Shown here: positions 34,450-41,790 of the stretch, in pieces
Position numbering within the stretch: the first letter of the stretch is position 1
Layout: each line of letters begins with the position of its first letter
Virus record (IMG/VR): IMGVR_UViG_3300042445_001054
Span: 1-41,790 of that record
DNA length: 41,790 bases
Reading direction: 5' to 3' (one strand)
Source of the DNA: a virus
The notes under the pieces: model-generated
The model's input: only the letters and a program-made list of their open reading frames with translations
What the model was told of the DNA's origin: nothing
Database searches by the model: none
Made by a program: the position numbers and the translations under genes

Positions 34450-36264
34450 ATGAGTAAGTGTTCAACTTGTAAGCCAATAGTAAGCAAAACAATTGTTTGT
34501 TCGGAGTCTGTACCTTGTGCAAATCCAACACCTTGTTCTGAAATATTAGATGCATCATGTTTTCAATATGAGGGTTTAGGTATTGCATTATGTAATACAG
34601 ATATACAAATTGTTGAAACATCTGATTCATTAGAATTAGCATTAAAAAAAATTGTTGAAGAACTTTGTGCAAGTACCGCATGTAATATAAATATTGATAT
34701 TGTTCTTGAACAAAATTTATCACTGACTGCAGTTGTTACAGGTGGTACTGCTCCGTATACTTATAATTGGTCAATTGCACAGGCACCATTTGCAGGTCAT
34801 AGTATATTTGGATCTAATACAAATCAAACAGTAATACTAAACTGTATTCCTGAAAATGGTATTGAATCCGAAGGACTGGATGCATATATGAAAATAACAA
34901 ATGTGTATCTTAATGTAACAGATGCAACAGGTTGTGTAAATAATATATATTACTATTTTACTTCAGATTGTTATCCAACAATTCTTGCACCACCAATTCC
35001 AGTATTACCTGTAATTGAAAGTAAGTTATCTACATACACTGAGACAGCTGACACACCTCTTACAATGGGTGTTATGGCTTTTATGGATGACGCTGCAAAA
35101 ATACCAACATGTCAAGAATTAAAATATGAAATAGCTTGTGTTGAAGGTTACCCTAATCATGGAGATGCTTCTACTGTTTTTAGAGCACAAAGAGATTGTA
35201 CTTTAAAAGCTATGAATGAGAATGCACTAGCTGAAAATGCTGGTAATCCGTATCATGAAATAATAAATTATAGCAATTGGCTACCTGGAGAATTAAATGA
35301 TAAAATTGTTTATGTAAAAGGAGGTTTATTAAATTATTCATGGATTGCTGGATGCCCTGAATGTACATATGCCGTATGGCATGAATTTTATTTTGATAGT
35401 CTTAATCAGGTTATTGATATAGAGATTGTTGAAACTGGATCAAATATTGTAAATGGTGTTTATGAAAATGTTGAATTTACTTTAATAACTCAAAGTTACA
35501 ATCCTCCTTTATATTTTACAGCTAATATAACTGTTGAAGGAAATATTGTTACTGATATTGAAATTGTTAAAAAAGGATCTGGTTATAAGGTAGATGACAT
35601 TCTAATACCTAAAGTTGGACAATTACCAGAAGCAAGTTGTTTACCAGATTTATTAGAATGCTCTAGTGTTAGAATAGGTTTACAAAACTGGGCATCATGT
35701 AATTTAAATGTTAGCACTTATGCTAACGGAGATGTTATACCATATGTTGATGATCCTACAGAATGGTCAAATTTAACTACCGGAGCTTGGTGTTATTATA
35801 ATAACGATCCAGCTAATGAGGCGGTTTATGGCAAACTCTACAATTGGTATGCTATCAATGACCCAAGAGGACTAGCTCCAGCTGGATGGAAAATACCAAC
35901 AGATGATGACTGGACAATTTTAACTGATTATTTAGGTGGTGAAAACGTGGCTGGAGGTAAACTAAAAGAAGCAGGAACAACTCATTGGTTAGCTCCTAAT
36001 ACAGATGCTATTAATAACTATGATTTCACAGCACTTCCAGGCGGTTACCGCGGCAACACTGGAGATTACTACAACATTGGCACCAACGGTTACTGGTGGA
36101 GTTCTACAGAGAACGATACCTACGATGCTTGGTACCGCTACCTGAACTTTGACACTGGCAATGCTTACAGAGAGATCGGCTCTAAGAAAGATGGGGTGTC
36201 TGTTAGACTTATAAAAACAAGTATTCCTTTATTTAAAGTATGTTACCTACAGTTACAGATATAA
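34450..36264 (+). CDS. FISUMP adhesin with candidate DGR variable region
   Basis: I start at 34450 (604 residues), 10 bases after the previous stop; an in-frame ATG at 34387 would overlap the neighbour by 53 bases. Domains are: docking module with Cys (1-75), SprB/Ig-like domain (78-170, VVTGGTAPYTYNWSI), helix RAQRDCTLKAMNE (245-257), a domain with VNGVYENVEF and KKGSGYKVDD (330-390) like that at 24981, and FISUMP (400-589). The FISUMP C-terminal half (530-588) has abnormal base composition. Instead of ending at SVRLIK, the frame runs 15 residues further into the next gene. Confidence 0.75.
   Translation: MSKCSTCKPIVSKTIVCSESVPCANPTPCSEILDASCFQYEGLGIALCNTDIQIVETSDSLELALKKIVEELCASTACNINIDIVLEQNLSLTAVVTGGTAPYTYNWSIAQAPFAGHSIFGSNTNQTVILNCIPENGIESEGLDAYMKITNVYLNVTDATGCVNNIYYYFTSDCYPTILAPPIPVLPVIESKLSTYTETADTPLTMGVMAFMDDAAKIPTCQELKYEIACVEGYPNHGDASTVFRAQRDCTLKAMNENALAENAGNPYHEIINYSNWLPGELNDKIVYVKGGLLNYSWIAGCPECTYAVWHEFYFDSLNQVIDIEIVETGSNIVNGVYENVEFTLITQSYNPPLYFTANITVEGNIVTDIEIVKKGSGYKVDDILIPKVGQLPEASCLPDLLECSSVRIGLQNWASCNLNVSTYANGDVIPYVDDPTEWSNLTTGAWCYYNNDPANEAVYGKLYNWYAINDPRGLAPAGWKIPTDDDWTILTDYLGGENVAGGKLKEAGTTHWLAPNTDAINNYDFTALPGGYRGNTGDYYNIGTNGYWWSSTENDTYDAWYRYLNFDTGNAYREIGSKKDGVSVRLIKTSIPLFKVCYLQLQI
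36037..36213 (+). other. Candidate DGR variable region (VR)
   Basis: This block covers residues 530-588 of the FISUMP adhesin. G+C is about 50% by hand count over 168 bases, against 22-32% in samples from the same gene, with abrupt edges. Nearly all Asn and Tyr codons are AAC and TAC, and many others end in C (GGC, CGC, ACC), unlike the AAT/TAT of this phage. Variable regions written from an AAC-rich template look like this, and C-type-lectin-fold domains are the usual targets. No reverse transcriptase or template copy is in the window. Confidence 0.5.
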
Positions 36265-36566
36265 TTGTTAATTTACCAACTGTTATACATCCTGATCCTT
36301 TTCCTACTTTTGCTGGAAACCCTGGAGAAAGATTTTTTTACATTCATCCTGATTCAGAGATATCAGGTTGGTATGCATGGGATCCAATTATGCAATTATG
36401 GAATTATAAATTAGGAGATGATGTATTTGATGATATTAACACAGACCTTAGAGCAAAAAGAGATGCAAGTTTAAAAGCGTTAAATGAAATGGTATTAGCA
36501 CATGCTCCATGGATTAATGCTGAACATCATATGCCGCTTCATAGATGGAGAAATGAAATATTTTAA
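36240..36566 (+). CDS. Hypothetical protein with RDASLKALNE helix (108 aa)
   Basis: The start overlaps the preceding adhesin gene by 25 bases, and the stop is 3 bases before the next gene. Residues 1-65 are Pro/aromatic-rich with WYAWDPIMQLWNYKLG, which resembles a short carbohydrate- or fibre-binding element. Residues 74-92 (AKRDASLKALNEMVLAHA) match a helix found in both neighbours, so the protein may form an adaptor between the two large adhesins. No family is recognised. Confidence 0.6.
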   Translation: MLPTVTDIIVNLPTVIHPDPFPTFAGNPGERFFYIHPDSEISGWYAWDPIMQLWNYKLGDDVFDDINTDLRAKRDASLKALNEMVLAHAPWINAEHHMPLHRWRNEIF

Positions 36567-36569
36567 GAT

Positions 36570-39563
36570 ATGGGATTTATAAGAAATTTTGAAATTTGGA
36601 CTAACCAAAGACCTAGAGTTTGCAACTTTGATATAATGGATTATATTGATACAGGTATTATTGGTAACAGCTGTACAGAAAATACTAGATCCTTAGATAG
36701 TATTGATTGGGCAGATAGTCAAACTACAGCTAATGCAACACATGATGCTTGGTTAAAAGCTGTTAATGAATATTTTTTATCAGTACTAGCTTTTTTTTAT
36801 CAAACTGATTACCAGAATAATCAAGGTCATCCTACTATTCCGGAACAAGATAATTTTAGATGTATAACACCTGAAAATTATAATAAGATAATAGACCTGA
36901 TATATGGTCCTGATGGATTTTGGGAAAAATCTTTTGATTTTGATGTAGCAAGATTACTTTGGTGGAATTGTCTTCTTGATCCAGGAAGTCCTAATAAAAG
37001 AACTGGTACTTATTCAGATACTTTTAGAAGACTCACAGGTATACATACATATATTGATAAACCTTTTACAGTTGATTTCACAAACTATCAAACGCCTTCA
37101 TATGAAAAATATTTAGAGTTTAGATCTAAAATGGATCCTATGTTAGCTAGTTTGAAAATCATCATGCAAACTGCTTTTAAACATCCTCTTACAGATTATG
37201 AAATTGGACCTGAACCATGTCCAGATATAATAATAGGTACACAAATATGGAAGAGATGTAATTTAAGAGTTGATAAATATAGAAACGGTGATCCAATTCC
37301 AGAAGTACAAGATCCTATAGCATGGGCTGCTTTAACAACTGGTGCTTGGTGTTATTACAATAATGATCCTAAAACAGAAAATGTTTATGGAAAAATGTAC
37401 AACTGGTACGCAGTAAATGACCCACGTGGTCTTGCTCCAGTTGGGTATCATATTCCTACTGATGCTGAGTGGGGTTTATTAGTTGATTATGTTGGTGGTT
37501 CTGATCTTGCAGGTGGTAGATTAAAACAAAAAAATAGTGTTAATCCTAATTTTAATCCTCTTAATGATGCAGGATATTATTGTACAAGTTGGGATATGCC
37601 AAGTAGTTCATCTAATGAAAGAGAATTTACTGCTACTGCTGCTGGATACCGTCTTGATAATGGTGATTTTTATAGAGAACATCAAGATGCTTTTTGGTGG
37701 ACACAGACTTTGTATGATATTGATTCTGCTGTTACTTATAATATGAACTATACTCTTCCTCGAGTAGGAAGAGCCCCTGGTAGTTTTGGTACTGGTTTAT
37801 CAGTAAGAGTATTGAAAGGAGAAACTCCAATAGAATGTCCTGATGTTACTATTGGTACTCAGACATGGACAAGATGTAATTTAAATACTGCTTTCTATAG
37901 AAATGGAGACCCAATACCGCAGGTTACTGATCCTACTGAATGGGAAAATCTTACAACTGGTGCTTGGTGCTACTATAATAATGACCCATCAAATGAAGCT
38001 ATTTATGGTAAGTTATATAATTGGTATGCCATTAATGATCCAAGGGGTATAGCTCCTGTAGGATATCATGTTCCAATTATAGAAGAATGCAATACACTGA
38101 TAGATTATTTAGGAGGAAGTTTGGTTGCAGGTGGTAAAATGAAAAGAGCTGGTACATTAGGTGTTGGTAAATGGCAAGTACCAAATACAGATGGTACAAA
38201 TGAATCATTATTTACAGCTTTAGCTGGTGGAGGTCGTAATAATAATGGACTTGTGTTTTTTGGTATTACTGAAGGAGCAGTTTTTTGGACTGCTGATGAA
38301 AAGGATGAACAAAATGGTATGGAATTTAATTTATTTTATGATAATGGTGAAGTACCTATAGGTTTTGATAACAAACATAATGGATATTCTGTAAGATTAG
38401 TAAAAGGTGAAACACCTCCTCTTCCGGTATGTAAAGAAATAACCATTGGTACACAAACTTGGACAGGTTGTAACTTAGATGTGACAACATACAGAAACGG
38501 AGATGTTATTCCGCAAGTACAAGATCCAACTGAATGGGCAAACTTGACAACAGGTGCCTGGTGTTACTATAATAATGCAATAGGTAATAACTATACCTAC
38601 GGTAAGTTATACAACTGGTATGCTGTAAATGACCCTAGAGGGTTAGCACCAGAAGGTTGGCATATACCTTCAGATGAAGAATGGACAACTCTTAAAGACT
38701 ATATAGGTGGAGAATTTGTTGCTGGTGGAAAATTAAAAGAGGCTGGCCTTACTCATTGGAATAGTCCTAATATAGATGCAACAAATGAGTTTTGTTTTAC
38801 AGCTCTTCCTGGTGGAACCCGTTATGACATTGGAAGTTATAGTGACATTGGTGACTATGGTTACTGGTGGAGTTCTACGGAAAGTAGTACAAGTAATGCT
38901 TGGTACAGTATATTAGGTCATGACAGTGGTGAAGCAAACAGAGGGGGTAGTATTAAGAAAGCTGGATTATCTGTTAGACTTGTTAAAGGTGAATTACCAC
39001 CATGTGAAATTATTATTGGAACACAAACATGGCAATGTAAAAACTTAGATGTAGCTACTTATAGAAACGGTGATGTAATCCCTCAAGTTACAGATCCTAA
39101 CGTGTGGGGTACTTTAACTACTGGTGCATGGTGTCATTATAATAATGACCCTGCTAATGATGCAATTTATGGTAAAATGTATAATTGGTATGCTGTTAAT
39201 GATTCCAGAGGTATAGCTCCCACTGGTTATCACGTACCAAGTGATACTGAGTGGACTACACTAACAGATTATCTAGGTGGTTTAAGTGTAGCAGGTGGTA
39301 AAATGAAAGAAGCAGGTTTAGATCACTGGCTTTCTCCTAATTCAGGTGCTACAAATAGTTCAGGGTTTACCGGTCTTCCAGGTGGTCACCGTTTCCAGAC
39401 TGTAGGTTACAGTGATATTGGTGTTAACGGTGAATGGTGGAGTTCTACTCAGTTTTTTACAGATAATGCTTGGTTTCGCGGACTAAACTTTGGTAGTGTT
39501 GCTGCCTTTAGAAGTGCCGGTAGTAAGGGTACTGGATTCTCTGTTAGACTTATGAAAGATTAA
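36570..39563 (+). CDS. Giant adhesin with four tandem FISUMP domains
   Basis: The protein has 997 residues. Residues 1-215 are a non-repeated, aromatic-rich N-terminal domain containing ATHDAWLKAVNE (the helix shared with the two preceding genes). Four FISUMP domains follow at about 217-416, 423-612, 621-806 and 812-997. Each opens IGTQ-W, then YRNGD, TTGAWC-YNN, YGK-YNWYA-ND-RG-AP, and closes GxSVRLxK; linkers are short (GETP, GELPP). The last domain ends exactly at the stop, as DGR target proteins do. A multivalent C-type-lectin-like host-recognition fibre is inferred. A terminator follows. Confidence 0.75.
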   Translation: MGFIRNFEIWTNQRPRVCNFDIMDYIDTGIIGNSCTENTRSLDSIDWADSQTTANATHDAWLKAVNEYFLSVLAFFYQTDYQNNQGHPTIPEQDNFRCITPENYNKIIDLIYGPDGFWEKSFDFDVARLLWWNCLLDPGSPNKRTGTYSDTFRRLTGIHTYIDKPFTVDFTNYQTPSYEKYLEFRSKMDPMLASLKIIMQTAFKHPLTDYEIGPEPCPDIIIGTQIWKRCNLRVDKYRNGDPIPEVQDPIAWAALTTGAWCYYNNDPKTENVYGKMYNWYAVNDPRGLAPVGYHIPTDAEWGLLVDYVGGSDLAGGRLKQKNSVNPNFNPLNDAGYYCTSWDMPSSSSNEREFTATAAGYRLDNGDFYREHQDAFWWTQTLYDIDSAVTYNMNYTLPRVGRAPGSFGTGLSVRVLKGETPIECPDVTIGTQTWTRCNLNTAFYRNGDPIPQVTDPTEWENLTTGAWCYYNNDPSNEAIYGKLYNWYAINDPRGIAPVGYHVPIIEECNTLIDYLGGSLVAGGKMKRAGTLGVGKWQVPNTDGTNESLFTALAGGGRNNNGLVFFGITEGAVFWTADEKDEQNGMEFNLFYDNGEVPIGFDNKHNGYSVRLVKGETPPLPVCKEITIGTQTWTGCNLDVTTYRNGDVIPQVQDPTEWANLTTGAWCYYNNAIGNNYTYGKLYNWYAVNDPRGLAPEGWHIPSDEEWTTLKDYIGGEFVAGGKLKEAGLTHWNSPNIDATNEFCFTALPGGTRYDIGSYSDIGDYGYWWSSTESSTSNAWYSILGHDSGEANRGGSIKKAGLSVRLVKGELPPCEIIIGTQTWQCKNLDVATYRNGDVIPQVTDPNVWGTLTTGAWCHYNNDPANDAIYGKMYNWYAVNDSRGIAPTGYHVPSDTEWTTLTDYLGGLSVAGGKMKEAGLDHWLSPNSGATNSSGFTGLPGGHRFQTVGYSDIGVNGEWWSSTQFFTDNAWFRGLNFGSVAAFRSAGSKGTGFSVRLMKD
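37218..39560 (+). repeat. Four tandem FISUMP-domain repeats (570-600 bp period)
   Basis: Each unit encodes about 190-200 residues with the same motif order. The first halves are strongly conserved, and the second halves, corresponding to lectin-type variable loops, diverge. Units 3 and 4, and the single copy in the gene at 34450, share the identical 14-base string TGGTGGAGTTCTAC; units 1 and 2 have diverged there (WWTQT, FWTAD). Divergence between units at base level argues for old duplications rather than recent ones. Confidence 0.75.
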
Positions 39564-39614
39564 ATATAATTAGTTAGTTGAAGTTTGTTGGTTTATTCTT
39601 ACAACTACGGACAG

Positions 39615-39642
39615 ACCCCTGCACTTGTAGGGGTTTTGTTTT
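39615..39642 (+). terminator. Rho-independent terminator after the adhesin operon
   Basis: ACCCCT (39615-39620) pairs with AGGGGT (39629-39634), extended inward by two pairs, and is followed by TTTTGTTTT. Confidence 0.8.
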
Positions 39643-39647
39643 ATAGC

Positions 39648-39655
39648 TATATTTG
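39648..39655 (+). promoter_or_regulatory. Putative Bacteroidota-type -7 promoter element
   Basis: TATATTTG fits TAnnTTTG. It lies just after the terminator and 29 bases before the ATG at 39685. A TTG at 39625-39627, 20 bases upstream, could serve as the -33 element but lies in the hairpin. A copy of the AT-rich motif (ACTATATTATTATG) ends at the start codon. Confidence 0.4.
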
Positions 39656-39684
39656 CTAATATAACTAATTTTTACTATATTATT

Positions 39685-40266
39685 ATGAGAGAGTTTAAGA
39701 CACCTGATTTATCAGCACCGAGATATAGACCTGAAGTATTTCATCTCTTAGACAAAGAGTTCTTTGATGGATTTAAAAAGAAGTATCCTAGATATGCTAA
39801 GTATGAAAACAGCATGTTAAAGAATATTGCAAAGACATTCAATAGAACTGTATACAATATGGTGGTTGATACTAGAGATGGTGTTCAACTACCTGATCAA
39901 ATTGGATGGCTTTTTGTAGGAACATGTCAACAAAGTAAGAAAAGAAATGTTGACTTCTCTAAATCCAGACAGTATGGTGTAGAAGTAAGTAATAATAATT
40001 TTGCTACGGATGGAAAGTTAGCAAAGATATTTTTTACAAACTACGCACTAAAACATAAAATGAAAAATAGAGAGTACTGGGGTTTTGTTGCTTGTAGAGA
40101 TTTTAAAAGACTAGTTGCTAAATCATATCCGGAAAACTGGAATATGTACAGAGTAGTAGAGAATAATAAAAAAATCAAAAAACTATATCAACAAATATAC
40201 TATGCAGGTAAGGAAGCCTTACTTACACAAAATGCTCTTAAAACATATAATGAATTTGAATTATGA
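39685..40266 (+). CDS. Hypothetical virion/connector protein (193 aa)
   Basis: The protein is basic, with a helical N-terminal half (FFDGFKKKYPRYAKYENS, IAKTFNRTVYNMV). The middle reads PDQIGWLFVGTCQQ, and aromatics are spread to the end (NREYWGFVACRDFKRLVAK, ENWNMYRVV). It starts a new transcription unit after a terminator and overlaps the next gene's start (ATGA). The position ahead of two structural proteins suggests a role in head-tail joining, but no family is recognised. Confidence 0.6.
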   Translation: MREFKTPDLSAPRYRPEVFHLLDKEFFDGFKKKYPRYAKYENSMLKNIAKTFNRTVYNMVVDTRDGVQLPDQIGWLFVGTCQQSKKRNVDFSKSRQYGVEVSNNNFATDGKLAKIFFTNYALKHKMKNREYWGFVACRDFKRLVAKSYPENWNMYRVVENNKKIKKLYQQIYYAGKEALLTQNALKTYNEFEL

Positions 40267-40934
40267 CAACAGTTGGTGAAGCAATATCAAGAATGAGAAA
40301 CACTCTTAAAGCAGTTAAAGAAGATCCATTCTTAACTGATAGAGTAATTTATTATTCTCTTATAAAGTATGGTCAAACATTACTTAAAAGAGAAGACAAC
40401 CAATATAGACTTATGAAGATAAGTTCTATATTTTCTGTATTACCTTTTGTTGAGCTTATTGATGTGGATAAGATAGAGGCTGGTTGTACTGGAGTATATT
40501 CTGGATGTTATTTTAAAAGAACTAAAACTAAGATCCCATCTATACTAAATGGTATAATGGGACCTATTATACGTACTGTATCTTCAATAGATGGTAGTGA
40601 AGTTATGTTTAGAACAAATCCTAGTACTTGGATTTCTATAACTAGATCTACTACTTTTAAGTATAATAAAAGAAAATACTTTTGGTTCTTAAACGGTTAT
40701 TTATATCTACCAAATATAGATTGGGATGCTATCAGAATAGAGGCCATCTTTGATGGAGATATTACTGCTTACCAATGTGAACCAGAAGAACAGTGTAAAC
40801 TTAAACAAGACCAACCATTTCCATTTCCGGATTATTTATTTTCAGAAATAGAACAGTTTGCTTTAAAAGAATTAACCATGATTGCTCAGATGCCAGTTGA
40901 TGGAAGTGATGACAGTCAAAATATTTTAAGATAA
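40263..40934 (+). CDS. Putative head-tail connector / tail adaptor protein
   Basis: The protein has 223 residues. The N-terminal helical part (ISRMRNTLKAVKEDPFLTDR, YYSLIKYGQTLLKRED) is followed by a beta-rich body (FSVLPFVELIDVD, RKYFWFLNGYLYLPNIDWDA), ending in a helix with FALKELTMIAQMP. The layout matches ring or tail-adaptor proteins and the gene at 23757. It overlaps both neighbours by 1-4 bases, so the three genes are coupled. Assignment is by architecture and context only. Confidence 0.5.
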   Translation: MTTVGEAISRMRNTLKAVKEDPFLTDRVIYYSLIKYGQTLLKREDNQYRLMKISSIFSVLPFVELIDVDKIEAGCTGVYSGCYFKRTKTKIPSILNGIMGPIIRTVSSIDGSEVMFRTNPSTWISITRSTTFKYNKRKYFWFLNGYLYLPNIDWDAIRIEAIFDGDITAYQCEPEEQCKLKQDQPFPFPDYLFSEIEQFALKELTMIAQMPVDGSDDSQNILR

Positions 40935-41790
40935 TGGATTTCAACTATACACTCCGCTACAGAACATTTGACCAATTAATGGAAGATGTTCAGATTGATC
41001 TACCAAGCTTTGCTTTGGAGAATATGATTGAGCCACAACAGTTAATTAAACTAGCTAGAAAGATAAACTATGATCTTGGTCTTAGAATTAATCAAACTAA
41101 GGAAGTGGTACTAGACATATGTCATGGAAGAGTTAAGCTCCCAGATGACTTCTATGTGTGGAATTTTGGTATGTCTTGTCATGAAAGAACAGAGCATATT
41201 GGTTATGATGGTAAAGTTGGTGGAACTAATATACAAGAAGTACCATATGGTACTGTAAAGTATAAAGAGTTTCCTGGAGGTGTAGATAGTTGTGCTGTAG
41301 AAACAGTTAATTGCAGAACCTGTAATTCTAATCCTTGTAACCACACAGCAGCTTGTGGGTCTAATACACCTATCACAAATACAACTCCTGAGTATGATCC
41401 TGAGAATCCTTATGGAAATACATGTGTAGCTCCTAGAGTATTTATGAATTGTAAAGGAGAATCTTATGAATTAATTCAAGTTGTACATTCAGGTCTTACA
41501 AGAAAATATAATGTACTTGTTCAATTAAGAATGAAACCAAGTCAAAATATAGATTGTGAGTGTCCTAACTTATATCACAATGGTCCAGATGAAGGTTGGA
41601 TTAAAGATGGATTTCTTTTTACTACTTTTCAAGATGGTCATGTATATGTAAACTACCAAGGAGAACTACAAGATGAGAATGGAAATTTAATGGTTCCGGA
41701 TCATCCAAGACTTAATGATTACTATGAGTATGCTTTCAAGAAAAGAATTCTTGAAAACTTATATTTAAATGGTGAGGATGTAGCTCAAAG
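40934..41790 (+). CDS. Structural protein, N-terminal part (runs off window)
   Basis: The start lies in the TAATG overlap with the previous gene; about 285 residues are visible and the frame is open at the window end. The N-terminus (FNYTLRYRTFDQLMEDVQID) is helical and includes VVLDICHGRVKLPDDFYVW, a pattern of adaptor/ring proteins. The centre is Cys-rich (NCRTCNSNPCNHTAACG) and could be a metal site. The visible end (YYEYAFKKRILENLYLNGED) is helical. It is probably a further virion connector or tail-hub protein. Confidence 0.6.
   Translation, partial: MDFNYTLRYRTFDQLMEDVQIDLPSFALENMIEPQQLIKLARKINYDLGLRINQTKEVVLDICHGRVKLPDDFYVWNFGMSCHERTEHIGYDGKVGGTNIQEVPYGTVKYKEFPGGVDSCAVETVNCRTCNSNPCNHTAACGSNTPITNTTPEYDPENPYGNTCVAPRVFMNCKGESYELIQVVHSGLTRKYNVLVQLRMKPSQNIDCECPNLYHNGPDEGWIKDGFLFTTFQDGHVYVNYQGELQDENGNLMVPDHPRLNDYYEYAFKKRILENLYLNGEDVAQ

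Noticed and set aside
39564-39684. DGR template repeat or small RNA in the gap after the adhesin operon
   Set aside because: The 121 bases hold a terminator and promoter-like elements but no AAC-rich copy of the FISUMP end.
1-41790. tRNA genes, CRISPR arrays, insertion sequences, integrase or reverse transcriptase
   Set aside because: Gaps between genes are too short for tRNAs or arrays, no regularly spaced direct repeats are seen outside protein-coding repeats, and no product shows transposase, integrase or YxDD polymerase motifs.

Overview
The window is a 41.8 kb piece of a tailed double-stranded DNA phage genome. Every gene I accept lies on the + strand, and coding density is very high. 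The host is probably a member of the Bacteroidota. The reasons are: A+T-rich DNA, A-rich translation leaders instead of Shine-Dalgarno sites, a few TAnnTTTG-type -7 promoter elements, and adhesin domains typical of that phylum (FISUMP/Fib_succ_major, SprB-like repeats). The order IHF/HU-like protein, Cys-rich small protein, PD-(D/E)XK nuclease, TerL, portal, scaffold-like protein, major capsid protein resembles crAss-like phages (Crassvirales). That affiliation is my inference from gene order and protein sizes, not a demonstrated match.

Layout. (1) 1-7588: tail-fibre module. It holds a YadA-head-like beta-roll fibre with a partial upstream paralogue, small proteins, and three fibres sharing an N-terminal anchor (MAE-K-FVD-NLQ). 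(2) 7645-8935: lysis cassette with a one-TM coiled-coil protein, a holin-like protein, an endolysin candidate with an H...SxGC signature and a 52-residue orphan, closed by a hairpin terminator. (3) 9058-20018: packaging and capsid genes. These are an acidic coiled-coil protein, winged-helix-like protein, IHF/HU-like protein, Cys cluster protein, PD-(D/E)XK nuclease, possible small terminase, TerL, portal, scaffold-like protein and major capsid protein. (4) 20101-24913: a 338-residue protein, then a cluster of small Lys-rich proteins (one a DUF6321-like protein), a connector candidate, and a Dps/ferritin-like protein with an almost complete ferroxidase motif. (5) 24981-39563: a large Cys-rich structural and adhesin block. 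It contains an abundant structural protein candidate, a CW-repeat protein, two paralogous docking proteins and three genes carrying six FISUMP (C-type-lectin-like) domains. (6) 39685-41790: three further virion or connector-type proteins, the last cut by the window end.

The most notable feature is a sharply bounded block of about 177 bp (36037-36213) at the 3' end of one FISUMP gene. It has about 50% G+C in surroundings of 22-32%, and nearly all its Asn and Tyr codons are AAC and TAC. This is what a variable repeat of a diversity-generating retroelement would look like. No reverse transcriptase or template repeat lies in the window, so the idea remains a prediction. Other points of interest are the phage Dps-like protein, the degenerate Walker A of TerL, the poly-Lys protein cluster, and modular re-use of docking domains among the adhesins.
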